This document shows positions 24,643-32,460 of a DNA stretch of 64,000 bases, piece by piece; positions within the stretch are counted from its first letter, which is position 1; each line of letters opens with the position of its first letter. The notes under the pieces are model-generated. The model was not told the DNA's origin and made no database searches. It was given only the letters and a program-made list of their open reading frames with translations. The stretch comes from DASUBV01 sp036510065 (lineage in GTDB: Bacteria; Actinomycetota; Actinomycetes; Streptosporangiales; Streptosporangiaceae). The DNA lies in contig DATCEO010000178.1 of NCBI GenBank assembly GCA_036510065.1, positions 21,950 through 85,949 on the forward strand, written 5' to 3'. Position numbers and translations under genes: made by a program.

Positions 24643-25860
24643 ATGGCCGAGGCCGTCGTCGTCGCCGTTGCCCGCTCTCCGATCGGCCGGGCCTTCAAGG
24701 GCTCAATGACCACTATCCGGCCAGACGACCTGACCGTGCAGATGATCGCGGCCGCGCTGGCCAAGGTGCCCCAGCTCGACCCCGTCGACATCGACGACAT
24801 CATGCTCGGCTGCGGGCTGCCCGGCGGCGAGCAGGGCTACAACATGGCCCGCGTCGTCGCGGTCATGCTCGGCTGGGACACCGTCCCCGGCACGACCGTT
24901 ACTCGCTACTGCTCCTCTTCTCTGCAGACCACCCGGATGGCCTACCACGCCATTAGGGCCGGCGAAGGCGACGTGTTCATCTCGGCGGGCGTGGAAACCG
25001 TCAGCAGGTTCAGCAAGGGCAGCAGCGACGGGCTGCCTGACACCAAGAATCCGGTCTTCGCCGGAGCCGAGGAGCGCATGGCCGAGCTGGGCAAGGGCGG
25101 CGCTACCTGGCACGACCCGCGAGACGATGGCCAGCTGCCCGACGTTTACGTGGCGATGGGCCAGACGGCGGAGAACGTCGCGCAGATTCGCGGAATTACC
25201 CGCGCCGAGCAGGATGAATTCGGCGTCCGCTCCCAGAACCTGGCGGAAAAGGCGCTGGCTAACGGCTTCTGGCAGCAGGACATCACGCCCGCCACGCTTC
25301 CGGACGGCACGGTCGTCGCGGCTGACGACGGCCCGCGGCCCGGAACGACCCTGGAGAAGGTGTCCCAGCTGCAGCCGGTCTTCCGTCCCGACGGCACCGT
25401 CACGGCCGGAAACTGCTGCCCGCTGAATGATGGCGCGGCCGCCGTCGTGATCATGAGCGACCGGAGGGCGGCTGAGCTCGGCATCACCCCGCTGGCCAGG
25501 ATCGTCGCCACCGGCGTGAGCGGGCTCTCGCCGGAGATCATGGGCCTGGGCCCGATCGAGGCGTCCCGGCAGGCCCTGCGCCGGGCCGGCATGACCATCG
25601 AGGACATCGACCTGGTCGAGATCAACGAGGCATTCGCCGCTCAGGTCATCCCGTCCTACCGGGAGCTGGGCGTCGACATCGACAAGCTGAACGTGAACGG
25701 CGGGGCCATCGCGGTCGGCCACCCCTTCGGGATGACCGGGGCGCGGATCACCTCGACGATCCTGAACAGCCTGCGGTTCCACGACAAGACCTTCGGGCTG
25801 GAGACGATGTGCGTGGGCGGCGGCCAGGGGATGGCGGCCATCTTCGAGCGGCTGTCCTAG
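24643..25860 (+). CDS. Acetyl-CoA acyltransferase (thiolase)
   Basis: A 405-residue thiolase that cleaves or forms 3-ketoacyl-CoA. The nucleophile C90 ('TRYCSSSLQT'), H360 ('GHPFGMTGAR') and acid/base C390 ('MCVGGGQG') are all present, as is 'EINEAFA'. ATG 24643 follows AGGGAG. It is a single gene divergent from cbs across 218 bp that contains imperfect CCGTGCCTGGGG repeats. Beta-oxidation (FadA-like) or acetoacetyl-CoA function cannot be separated from sequence alone. A weak hairpin (CGGCGGCCC / GGGCCGCCG, 25916-25953) may terminate it. Confidence 0.94.
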   Translation: MAEAVVVAVARSPIGRAFKGSMTTIRPDDLTVQMIAAALAKVPQLDPVDIDDIMLGCGLPGGEQGYNMARVVAVMLGWDTVPGTTVTRYCSSSLQTTRMAYHAIRAGEGDVFISAGVETVSRFSKGSSDGLPDTKNPVFAGAEERMAELGKGGATWHDPRDDGQLPDVYVAMGQTAENVAQIRGITRAEQDEFGVRSQNLAEKALANGFWQQDITPATLPDGTVVAADDGPRPGTTLEKVSQLQPVFRPDGTVTAGNCCPLNDGAAAVVIMSDRRAAELGITPLARIVATGVSGLSPEIMGLGPIEASRQALRRAGMTIEDIDLVEINEAFAAQVIPSYRELGVDIDKLNVNGGAIAVGHPFGMTGARITSTILNSLRFHDKTFGLETMCVGGGQGMAAIFERLS

Positions 25861-26051
25861 CAGCATCTATCGCGACAAGGACGTACCTGCCCGGCCGGCC
25901 CTGGTGTCGGCGCTCCGGCGGCCCGTGATGCCCGCAGGCCCGGAGGGCCGCCGAGCCAACGGGATATTACGGAAGGGTGACGATCGGGGGTTGTCAAGGG
26001 CGGCACGTTGGTGCAGTCTCGACAGCAAGAGACTCACCCCGGAGGTGCGAC

Positions 26052-26285
26052 TTGTCCCTGACCCACTCGCCGGAGCTGCATCAAAACCTGATCGCCCGCA
26101 TTCCGTCCGTGACCGGACTGCAGCTTCGAGAGTGGTTCAGCCGTCTTGAATCCGGCCCGTCGTTCCTGCGCTGCGCTGAGCGCGCGCACTGGCTGGCCGA
26201 CGAGCACGGGCTCTCGCACGGCTATGCCCGCGCGATCGTGCACGAGTACGAGGTACAGCGCCGGATCAGGCTCAACAGCGCCTGA
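26052..26285 (+). CDS. DUF4287 domain protein
   Basis: A 77-residue small protein with 'HQNLIARIPSVTGLQLREWFSRLESGPSF' and 'ERAHWLADEHGLSHGYARAIVHEY', matching the compact helical DUF4287 domain found in actinobacteria and firmicutes. TTG 26052 is chosen as start because GGAGG lies 6 nt upstream; the open frame runs back to 25977. It ends 11 bp before the next gene and probably shares its transcript. Function unknown. Confidence 0.72.
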   Translation: MSLTHSPELHQNLIARIPSVTGLQLREWFSRLESGPSFLRCAERAHWLADEHGLSHGYARAIVHEYEVQRRIRLNSA

Positions 26286-26296
26286 CGCCGCGCCCG

Positions 26297-26707
26297 GTGC
26301 AGATCGAGCGCGCTGTCGGGTTCCTGCGCGGCCACCATCGCGCGGTCCTGGCCACCGCCAGGTCCGATGGCAGGCCGCAGCTGTCGCCGGTCGCCGTCGC
26401 GGTGGATGACGATGGCCGGGTACTGATCAGCACGAGAGAAACCGCGGTCAAGACCAAGAACCTGTCCCGTGACCCCCGCGCCTCGCTCTGCGTGATGAGC
26501 GATACGTTCTTCGGCGAGTGGATTCAGGCTGACGGCACGGCCGAGATCATCCACCTGCCCGATGCCCTCGATCTCCTGGTGGACTACTACCGCCGGGCCT
26601 CCGGCGAGCACCCGGACTGGGACGACTACCGCGCCGCGATGCAGCGGGACCAGCGGGTAATCGTCCGGCTCACGATCACCAGGGCCGGCCCGGACGTCAG
26701 CGGCTGA
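26297..26707 (+). CDS. PPOX-class (F420/FMN-dependent) oxidoreductase
   Basis: A 136-residue split-barrel protein of the pyridoxamine-phosphate-oxidase-like family. Diagnostic stretches are 'FLRGHHRAVLATARSDGRPQLSPVAVAVDDDGRVLISTRETAVKTKNLSRDPRASLCV' and the C-terminal 'VIVRLTITRA'. Members in actinobacteria often bind F420 or flavin and reduce small molecules, or bind haem. The start GTG 26297 follows the DUF4287 stop by 11 nt and lacks a good ribosome site, suggesting coupling. Confidence 0.85.
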   Translation: MQIERAVGFLRGHHRAVLATARSDGRPQLSPVAVAVDDDGRVLISTRETAVKTKNLSRDPRASLCVMSDTFFGEWIQADGTAEIIHLPDALDLLVDYYRRASGEHPDWDDYRAAMQRDQRVIVRLTITRAGPDVSG

Positions 26708-26908
26708 CCCGCGCCGGCGAGGCAGCCGGTCTGGAGTCAATAGCGGAGGCACCCCACGTCGGCGCCAGGTGGCGTCGGGACCCCAGAAGGCCGGGCCGTG
26801 AAGACACCATGATCAATTGAGTGTGACGGCGCTGATGTTATTGCACTAGTGGTGTTACGGGGCTGCTGTTACCACAGCGCTGTTGTTACCGCTCTCATGC
26901 CGTTCTAA

Positions 26909-26924
26909 CTGAATGTACATTCAG
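26909..26924. promoter_or_regulatory. 16-bp perfect palindrome, operator-like
   Basis: CTGAATGTACATTCAG is a gapless palindrome of the kind bound by TetR-family dimers. It stands in a 264-bp gene-free stretch (26708-26971) that also has GCTGTTGTTACC-type imperfect repeats around 26850-26890. No CDS start is next to it; the tRNA-like gene is 47 bp away and transcribed towards it. Confidence 0.45.
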
Positions 26925-26971
26925 CCCCGTGCAGTTCAGACCGGGACATAGCACATAATGCCTGTTCAACG

Positions 26972-27045
26972 TACCCCCGGTCGGAGTCGAACCGACACTG
27001 GGGACCCTTTTAGGGGGCCGGCCTCTTCCCTTGGGCTACGGGGGC
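26972..27045 (-). tRNA. tRNA-like gene, loop CCUAAAA (UAA anticodon?)
   Basis: The 74 nt fold as a cloverleaf: acceptor GCCCCCG/CGGGGGT (first pair G-U), D-arm with 3 pairs, anticodon stem GGCCC/GGGTC, and T-arm GTCGG-TTCGACT-CCGAC. The 7-nt anticodon loop is CCUAAAA, so positions 34-36 read UAA (Leu), but U33 is replaced by C and the variable loop is only 6 nt, unlike a real tRNA-Leu. CCA is not encoded. A -10-like TATTAT lies 6 nt upstream (27052-27057, minus strand). It may be a non-standard or decayed tRNA. Confidence 0.65.
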
Positions 27046-27606
27046 TTGGTGATAATACCCCGCGCCCTTCGGATATCTCTAGACCCGCGGATTAAGGTGG
27101 CCCGATTCTCGGCCAATGTCGGTTATCTAATTGATGTGCTCGCGGGTTGATATATACGGCGAGTAACCATTGTGGCATTGTCATTACTCTTCGTAATCGA
27201 ATGGTTGCCGAGCCGATCACGGCCACCGCCCGGCGCGGACAGGGCGGAGGCAGGGCGAGGGCAGGCGGGGAGCCTGCGGGACGAAGGGCCCAGGGACCGG
27301 CAGCGGCCGCCGGACCGGAGCTGACGGCATGACCGCCGGACCACAAGCCCAGCCCGCCGATTTTTCATGATCACGACCGTTTCGCCGCGCATGGCGCGGA
27401 GAAACGGTCGTGATCACGGCAGGACGGCAGGACGGCCGGACTACAGGCCGGAGTTACCGTCGGACGCCTGAAAATACGAGCCCGGAGCTAACGGCCGGAC
27501 GCTGGACAACAGGCCAGAAGCTGGCTGTGGGGTCTGGAGGACTGCGGGCCTGGAACCGGGCAAGCCGCCCTGGCCCATCGCGGCGACGAGCGGCCGGACT
27601 CCTGGA
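27046..27606. other. Gene-free stretch between tRNA and glycosylase
   Basis: 561 bp without a convincing coding frame. It holds the tRNA promoter region at the left, a large hairpin at 27368-27416, and repeated 'gacggcaggacggccggac' / 'ggccgga' motifs at 27417-27500 that look like degenerate duplications. Confidence 0.6.
27368..27416. repeat. 49-bp palindromic hairpin element
   Basis: A 16-bp perfect stem (TGATCACGACCGTTTC and its complement), a G/A mismatch, then a 6-bp stem CCGCGC/GCGCGG around an ATG loop. There is no T-run after it on either strand, so it does not look like a simple terminator. It resembles REP-type intergenic palindromes. Confidence 0.75.
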
Positions 27607-28692
27607 TTACAGGCCGGCTGCCTGCCGGGCGCGGCCGAATACGTCATCCAGCATCGCGCCGTTGACCCGGCCGGTGAAGGTGTTCTGCTGGCTAGGGTGA
27701 TAGCACCCGAGCACCAGCAGTTCCGCGCGGCCCGCACCCGGCGGCTGGGGTCCCGATGGCCTGGCCTCCGGCGGCTGAGGCCGCGTAACGCGTACCTCCG
27801 CGCCGTGGCCGAAACGGGGCCGGGGCCGGGGCACCGCCCAGCCGGCGTCGGCCAGGCGCGGCCACATGGCCTGCCAGGCGTAATCGCCAAGGCAGACAAT
27901 CACGGCCAGGTCGGTGCTCAGCGCTAGCTCGGCCGACAGCCACGGCGCGCAGGCGTCGCGCTCAGCCGGTTCCGGCTTGTTGGCCGGCGGGGCACAGCGC
28001 ACCGCTGCGGCCATCCGGGCCCCGATGAGCCGCTGGCCGTCGCCGGCCCGGACCGATGTCGGCTGGGCGGCCAGCCCGCACCGCCACAATGAGGCGAACA
28101 GCACGTCCCCGCTGCGGTCACCAGTGAAGACGCGGCCCGTCCGGTTGCCGCCGTGCGCGGCCGGCGCCAGGCCCAGGATCAGCACCCGGGGATTCTCGTC
28201 GCCCCAGCCCGCCACGGGGCGGCCCCAGTAGCGCTCCGCCTGGAAGGACCGCCGCCGGGTCCGTGCGACCTGCTCGCGCCACTGCACGAGCCGCGGGCAG
28301 GCCCGGCAGACGGACTGCAGGGCGGCCAGCTCGGCCAGCGAGCCCGCGGCCGCCGCCAGCTCCCGGACCTGCGCCGGGTCCCGGGCGGCCGGCGTGCCCG
28401 CAGGCGCCGGATCCTCGGGCCAGCCGGTTCCGGGCGGCACGCACGCAGCGTCGTCCCCTGACCAGTAGGAAGGCTCCGGCCCGCTAGCGGCATCCTGCTC
28501 CCAGCCCGCACCCGGCGGCACCGGCCCGCTTACGGCGGCTGGAGCCTGTGCCCCGCCGGGACCGGGCGGCGCTGGCCCGCTTACGGCGGCTGGAGCCTGT
28601 GCTCCGCCGGGACCGGGCGGCGCTGGCCCGATGGCGGCGGCCGGAGGCTGCGGCCGCTCAGGACGCGTCGGCAACCGGCGGTTAGCGGTCAT
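27607..28692 (-). CDS. Uracil-DNA glycosylase, family 4/5 (Fe-S)
   Basis: A 361-residue base-excision-repair enzyme. After about 110 low-complexity, Pro/Ala-rich residues, the catalytic domain has Fe-S cluster cysteines ('SVCRACPRL', 'AVRCAPPANKPEPAERDAC'), motif A 'GLAPAAHGGNRTG' and motif B 'CYHPSQQN'. The lack of an acidic residue in motif A and the 'RTG' ending fit family 5 (UDGb), which also removes hypoxanthine and xanthine. The N-terminal extension contains a duplicated 17-residue unit from a 51-bp repeat. It overlaps ppx/gppA by 11 bp and is last in the eno-ftsB-DUF501-ppx run. Confidence 0.9.
   Translation of the reverse strand: MTANRRLPTRPERPQPPAAAIGPAPPGPGGAQAPAAVSGPAPPGPGGAQAPAAVSGPVPPGAGWEQDAASGPEPSYWSGDDAACVPPGTGWPEDPAPAGTPAARDPAQVRELAAAAGSLAELAALQSVCRACPRLVQWREQVARTRRRSFQAERYWGRPVAGWGDENPRVLILGLAPAAHGGNRTGRVFTGDRSGDVLFASLWRCGLAAQPTSVRAGDGQRLIGARMAAAVRCAPPANKPEPAERDACAPWLSAELALSTDLAVIVCLGDYAWQAMWPRLADAGWAVPRPRPRFGHGAEVRVTRPQPPEARPSGPQPPGAGRAELLVLGCYHPSQQNTFTGRVNGAMLDDVFGRARQAAGL
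28523..28624 (-). repeat. 51-bp tandem duplication in the UDG gene
   Basis: Two copies (28523-28573, 28574-28624) differing at one base, with a diverged partial third, encode Pro/Ala-rich 17-residue units in the N-terminal extension of the glycosylase. The near identity suggests recent duplication. Confidence 0.9.
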
Positions 28693-29854
28693 CGGCGGCG
28701 ATGGACCAGGCTATGCCGTCCAGGATGTCGTGCTCGCTGGCCACGACCTCGGCGAAGTTCAGCCGGTCCAGCACGCGGTCCAGCACCAGGGCGCCCGCTC
28801 CGATGACGTCGACCCGCCCCGGATGCATGGGTCCGAGGGCCGCCCGCTCCGCGCGGGTCATTCCCAGCAGGCGCAGGGTCACCTCGTGTACCTGCTCGGC
28901 GGAAATACGCGCATGGTGAATCCGCGCCGGGTCGTAGCCGGGCAGCCCGAACGCCAGCGCCGCCACCGTGGTGACCGATCCGGCCAGGCCCACCAGGGTC
29001 GCGGCGGCCGTCACCGGCACCTGCGCGGCGGCGCTCGCGATCGCGGCGTCGATGTCCGCCGTCGCCGCGGCGACCTGGGCGGCCGTAGGCGGATCGTCAT
29101 GCAGGTGCCGCTCGGTGAGCCGGACGCAGCCGATGTCGGTGGAGACGGCGTGCAGCTCCGGGTCCTCTCCCGCCGCCCCGCCGGTCAGCGGCAGGGGGCT
29201 CGGCGGCGGGTCGCTCGGTGACGCAGGGCCGACGACGAACTCGGTCGACCCGCCGCCGATGTCGAGCACCAGGTACGGCGGCAGCAGGCCGCCCGCCGTT
29301 CCCCCGTCGCGGCCAGGTGCGGCCAGCTCCGCGGTGGCCCCGGTGAAGGACAGCAGCGCCTCCTGCGCCCCGGTGATGACCTCCGGCGGGACGCCGAGGA
29401 TGTCGACGACGCCACGCACGAACTCGGCGGCGTTGCTGGCGTCCCTGGTCGCGCTGGTGGCCACCATCCTGACAGCGGTAACGCCGGCCTGATCGATCGA
29501 CCGCGCGTACTGCCGCAGCACGCCCAGCGTCCTGGCCAGGGCCGCCGGGGCCAGGCGGCCGGTGGCATCCACGCCCTGCCCCAGCCGGACGATCTCCATC
29601 TGGCGCTTGACGTCGGTCAGCTCGTGGCGGGCCAGGCTGACATCGGCGATCAGCAGCCGCAGCGAATTGGTCCCGCAGTCGATGGCCGCCACCCGGCGCG
29701 CGCGGTCAGCCGGCGGGCCGCCCGGCCGGCTGGCGAGCTCGTCCACCGCGCCGCCCACCGGCCCGTTCACCGGCCCCTCGGCCGTGCCGCCCGGTGCCGC
29801 GGCTCCCGGTGCCGTGCCGCCCGGTGCCGCGGCCCCGTCCGGTCCGGTCTTCAT
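28682..29854 (-). CDS. ppx: Exopolyphosphatase / GppA phosphatase
   Basis: A 390-residue member of the actin-fold Ppx/GppA family that hydrolyses polyphosphate or pppGpp. 'VAAIDCGTNSLRLLIADV' (phosphate 1), 'RMVATSATRDASNAAEF' and 'YLVLDIGGGSTEFVVG' (phosphate 2) are present, with a late 'GLAGSVTTVAALAFGL'. The first 45 residues are a Gly/Pro-rich extension. It overlaps the DUF501 gene by 4 bp (ATGA), so it is coupled. Short single-module length fits Ppx2/GppA-type proteins of actinobacteria. Confidence 0.94.
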   Translation of the reverse strand: MKTGPDGAAAPGGTAPGAAAPGGTAEGPVNGPVGGAVDELASRPGGPPADRARRVAAIDCGTNSLRLLIADVSLARHELTDVKRQMEIVRLGQGVDATGRLAPAALARTLGVLRQYARSIDQAGVTAVRMVATSATRDASNAAEFVRGVVDILGVPPEVITGAQEALLSFTGATAELAAPGRDGGTAGGLLPPYLVLDIGGGSTEFVVGPASPSDPPPSPLPLTGGAAGEDPELHAVSTDIGCVRLTERHLHDDPPTAAQVAAATADIDAAIASAAAQVPVTAAATLVGLAGSVTTVAALAFGLPGYDPARIHHARISAEQVHEVTLRLLGMTRAERAALGPMHPGRVDVIGAGALVLDRVLDRLNFAEVVASEHDILDGIAWSIAADDR

Positions 29855-30555
29855 CGGCCCATCGTCCCCGCTGGCTCGTCGCCCGCCTCGGGTCCGGCCG
29901 GGCGAGCCGGGCCGCCGGCCGGGCTGGCGTTACTGCTGGGTTTGGCTCTGGGGGTGCTAGCGCTCGTCTCGCCGTCGTTCGTGAGGTCGTCGGGCGGGAC
30001 GCAGGGACCGGCCGCCCACCACGGCCCGGCGGCCCGCAGCGCCTCCCGGCCGAGCGGGTTGGATCCTGGCACCGCGAGTTCGTGTGCGACAAGCGCGTGC
30101 AGGCACTTGACCCGGTCCGGCATGCCGCCCGCGCTGATGGGGGTGCCGGGCAACGGCTCCAGGGCCGCCTGCCGCGCCGCGGCATCCCGCCGGGCCAGGT
30201 AATCCTCGTGGGCGGCCCGGTAGTCCTGCCGCAGGCCCGGATCGGCGGCCAGGCGCAGCGTCATGGCCCGCATGGTCCCGGCCGCCTCCTGCCGGCTGAC
30301 CGCGGCCGCAGCCTTCGGGCAGGTCAGGTAGTACAGGGTCGGGAACGGCGTGCCATCGGGCAGCCGCGGCGCGGTCTCCACGACGTCAGGCAGGCCGCAC
30401 CGGCAGCGATGCGCGACTGCGGTGACGCCGCGGGGCGGCCGCCCGAGCTGGCGGGCCACCGCGGCCAGGTCCCGCTGGTCGGCAGCCTCCGGCTTCGGGC
30501 CCGGCACAGAGCCCTGGGATGAGCTGGATGAGCAGGGTGAGCTGGGCACGGTCAC
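29851..30555 (-). CDS. DUF501 protein
   Basis: A 234-residue actinobacterial protein. The DUF501 core spans about residues 28-170: 'AVARQLGRPPRGVTAVAHRCRCGLPDVVET', 'FPTLYYLTCPKAAAAVSRQEAAGTM' and 'GGMPDRVKCLHALVAHELAVPGSNPLG'. Conserved cysteines and histidine suggest a metal site. The C-terminal 60 residues are low complexity. It starts with GTG overlapping the ftsB stop (GTGA) and overlaps ppx downstream. The eno-ftsB-DUF501-ppx order is widely conserved, implying a link to division or stress, but no activity is established. Confidence 0.92.
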   Translation of the reverse strand: MTVPSSPCSSSSSQGSVPGPKPEAADQRDLAAVARQLGRPPRGVTAVAHRCRCGLPDVVETAPRLPDGTPFPTLYYLTCPKAAAAVSRQEAAGTMRAMTLRLAADPGLRQDYRAAHEDYLARRDAAARQAALEPLPGTPISAGGMPDRVKCLHALVAHELAVPGSNPLGREALRAAGPWWAAGPCVPPDDLTNDGETSASTPRAKPSSNASPAGGPARPAGPEAGDEPAGTMGR

Positions 30556-30980
30556 CGGCTGGATACCTTGTCCGCCTCATGCACGGATGACCACAGCCGC
30601 TCGTACCAGGGCGTGGCCACGGTCCCGGAGGCGGACGCGGCCCGGGCCGACGGCCGGGTGCCGGAAATGATCACATAGCAGGTCTGCGCCGGCAGGCACA
30701 TGTGCAGCCGATCGCGGGCCTGCTGCTCGACGTAGGCGGGGGTGGCCAGGGCCCGGCGCTCGGCCTTGAGCTGGCGCAGCTGCGCGGAAATCTGCGCCTG
30801 CTGGGCCTGCAGCTGCCCTATCTGGCGGATCTGGGCCAGGTACTCCCGGACCGGGTAGGCCAGGCTGAGCGCGATCGCGCAGACCACCACGACCAGCACC
30901 GCGGCCCGGCTGGTGAACCGGGGCCGCACGCGGGCGGGTGAGCTGCCGCCGGCCGTGTCGGGCATCTGCTGTCGCGTCAT
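30552..30980 (-). CDS. divIC: FtsB/DivIC-family cell-division protein
   Basis: A 142-residue bitopic membrane protein: short cytoplasmic N-terminus, one membrane helix (about residues 25-45, 'AAVLVVVVCAIALSLAYPV'), then a coiled coil ('IRQIGQLQAQQAQISAQLRQLKAERRAL') and the family 'YVEQQARDRLHMCLPAQTCYVI' end. With FtsL and FtsQ it links early and late divisome parts outside the membrane. It overlaps eno by ATGA and DUF501 by GTGA. Confidence 0.93.
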   Translation of the reverse strand: MTRQQMPDTAGGSSPARVRPRFTSRAAVLVVVVCAIALSLAYPVREYLAQIRQIGQLQAQQAQISAQLRQLKAERRALATPAYVEQQARDRLHMCLPAQTCYVIISGTRPSARAASASGTVATPWYERLWSSVHEADKVSSR

Positions 30981-32263
30981 TTCCCGCCAGGCACCGCGCG
31001 CGGGAAGGCCGTCCGGCCCGCGTAGGCGGCCGCGTCACCGAGAATCTCCTCGATCCGCAGAAGCTGGTTGTACTTGGCTACCCGCTCCGAGCGGGCCGGC
31101 GCTCCGCTCTTCATCTGCCCGCAGTTCACCGCGACCGCCAGGTCAGAGATCGTGGTGTCCTCGGTCTCGCCGGAACGGTGGCTCATCATGCAGGCAAACC
31201 CGCTGCGGTGGGCCAGCGAGACGGCGTCCAGGGTCTCGGTCAGGGTGCCGATCTGGTTGACCTTGACCAGCAGCGCGTTGGCGCTCTTCTCCTCGATGCC
31301 CCGGCGCAGGCGCAGCGGGTTGGTCACGAAGATGTCGTCACCGACGATCTGCACCTTGTCGCCCAGCTCGGCCGTCAGCTCCCGCCAGCCCTCCCAGTCC
31401 TCCTCGGCGAGCGGGTCCTCCAGCGAGACGATCGGGTAGGCGCTCAGCCAGTCGGCGTAGATCCTGGTCATCTCCGCCGCGGTCTTCTTGCCGCCCTCGA
31501 AGGCGTAGCCGCCGTCGGAGTAGAAGCTGCTGGCGGCCGCGTCGATGGCCAGCGCGATGTCCTGGCCCAGGGTCAGGCCCGTCTTCCCGATGGCCTCGAC
31601 GATCAGGTCCAGCGCCGCCTGGTTGCTGTCCAGGTCGGGCGCGAATCCGCCCTCATCCCCGACTCCGGTGTTCAGGCCGTGCTGCTTGAGCACCGCCTTG
31701 AGCGCGTGGTAGGTCTCGGCGCCCCAGCGCAGCGCCTCGCTGAACGTGGCCGCGCCGATGGGCGCGATCATGAACTCCTGGATGTCCACGTTGGTGTCCG
31801 CGTGCGCCCCGCCGTTGAGGATGTTCATCATCGGCACCGGCAGCACGTGGGCGTTGGGGCCGCCCACGTAGCGGAACAGCGGCAGCCCGGCCGACTCGGC
31901 GGCGGCCCGGGCGATCGCGAGGCTGACGCCCAGGATGGCGTTGGCACCGAGGCGTGACTTGTCGGGCGTGCGGTCCAGGTCAATGAGCTCCTGGTCGACC
32001 AGCCGCTGGTCATCGGCGTCGTAGCCGAGCAGCTCGGGCTGGATCTCGTCGATTACTCCCTGGACGGCCCTGGTGACGGCCTTGCCGCCGTAGCTGTCAC
32101 CGCCGTCGCGCAGCTCGACGGCCTCGAACACGCCCGTGGACGCGCCGCTGGGCACGGCCGCCCGGCCCAGGCTGCCGTCATCGAGAACTACCTCTACCTC
32201 GACCGTGGGGTTGCCGCGCGAGTCGAGAATCTGCCTGGCGAATATGCCTTCGATGGAGGCCAC
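30977..32263 (-). CDS. eno: Enolase
   Basis: A 428-residue enolase that interconverts 2-phosphoglycerate and phosphoenolpyruvate in glycolysis. Clear signatures are 'ARQILDSRGNPTVEVEV', 'GASTGVFEAVELRDGG', 'VGDEGGFAPDL', 'SLEDPLAEEDWEGW', 'VGDDIFVTNP' and 'NALLVKVNQIGT' (catalytic lysine), with 'MMSHRSGETEDTTI'. GTG 32263 is chosen because AGGAGCT lies 7 nt upstream; the open frame extends to 32359 without family similarity. It heads the ftsB-DUF501-ppx-udg operon. Confidence 0.98.
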   Translation of the reverse strand: MASIEGIFARQILDSRGNPTVEVEVVLDDGSLGRAAVPSGASTGVFEAVELRDGGDSYGGKAVTRAVQGVIDEIQPELLGYDADDQRLVDQELIDLDRTPDKSRLGANAILGVSLAIARAAAESAGLPLFRYVGGPNAHVLPVPMMNILNGGAHADTNVDIQEFMIAPIGAATFSEALRWGAETYHALKAVLKQHGLNTGVGDEGGFAPDLDSNQAALDLIVEAIGKTGLTLGQDIALAIDAAASSFYSDGGYAFEGGKKTAAEMTRIYADWLSAYPIVSLEDPLAEEDWEGWRELTAELGDKVQIVGDDIFVTNPLRLRRGIEEKSANALLVKVNQIGTLTETLDAVSLAHRSGFACMMSHRSGETEDTTISDLAVAVNCGQMKSGAPARSERVAKYNQLLRIEEILGDAAAYAGRTAFPRAVPGGK

Positions 32264-32422
32264 AGTTACAAGCTCCTGACGGTGGCACCGCGGGGGGTCG
32301 GTGCACGGCTCACAAGGGTTTCGGCACGAGCCTAGTAGACCGCCCGCCCCCGGCCGCACTGACCACGCCGGGCGGGGGGGCAGGCGGCTGTGGGGGGCGG
32401 CGGCGGCCGGGTTCCGGGAAGC

Positions 32423-32460
32423 TGAAGCCTTTTGGGGGCCGGGGCACCCAAAAGGCTTCA
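32423..32460 (-). terminator. Hairpin terminator including the mazG stop
   Basis: Perfect 14-bp inverted repeat (TGAAGCCTTTTGGG / CCCAAAAGGCTTCA) with a 10-nt loop. The mazG TGA is the first triplet of the hairpin read on the minus strand. It separates mazG from the downstream eno operon. Confidence 0.65.

Noticed and set aside
27368..27416. Simple intrinsic terminator
   Set aside because: No gene ends next to it and no T-run follows on either strand.
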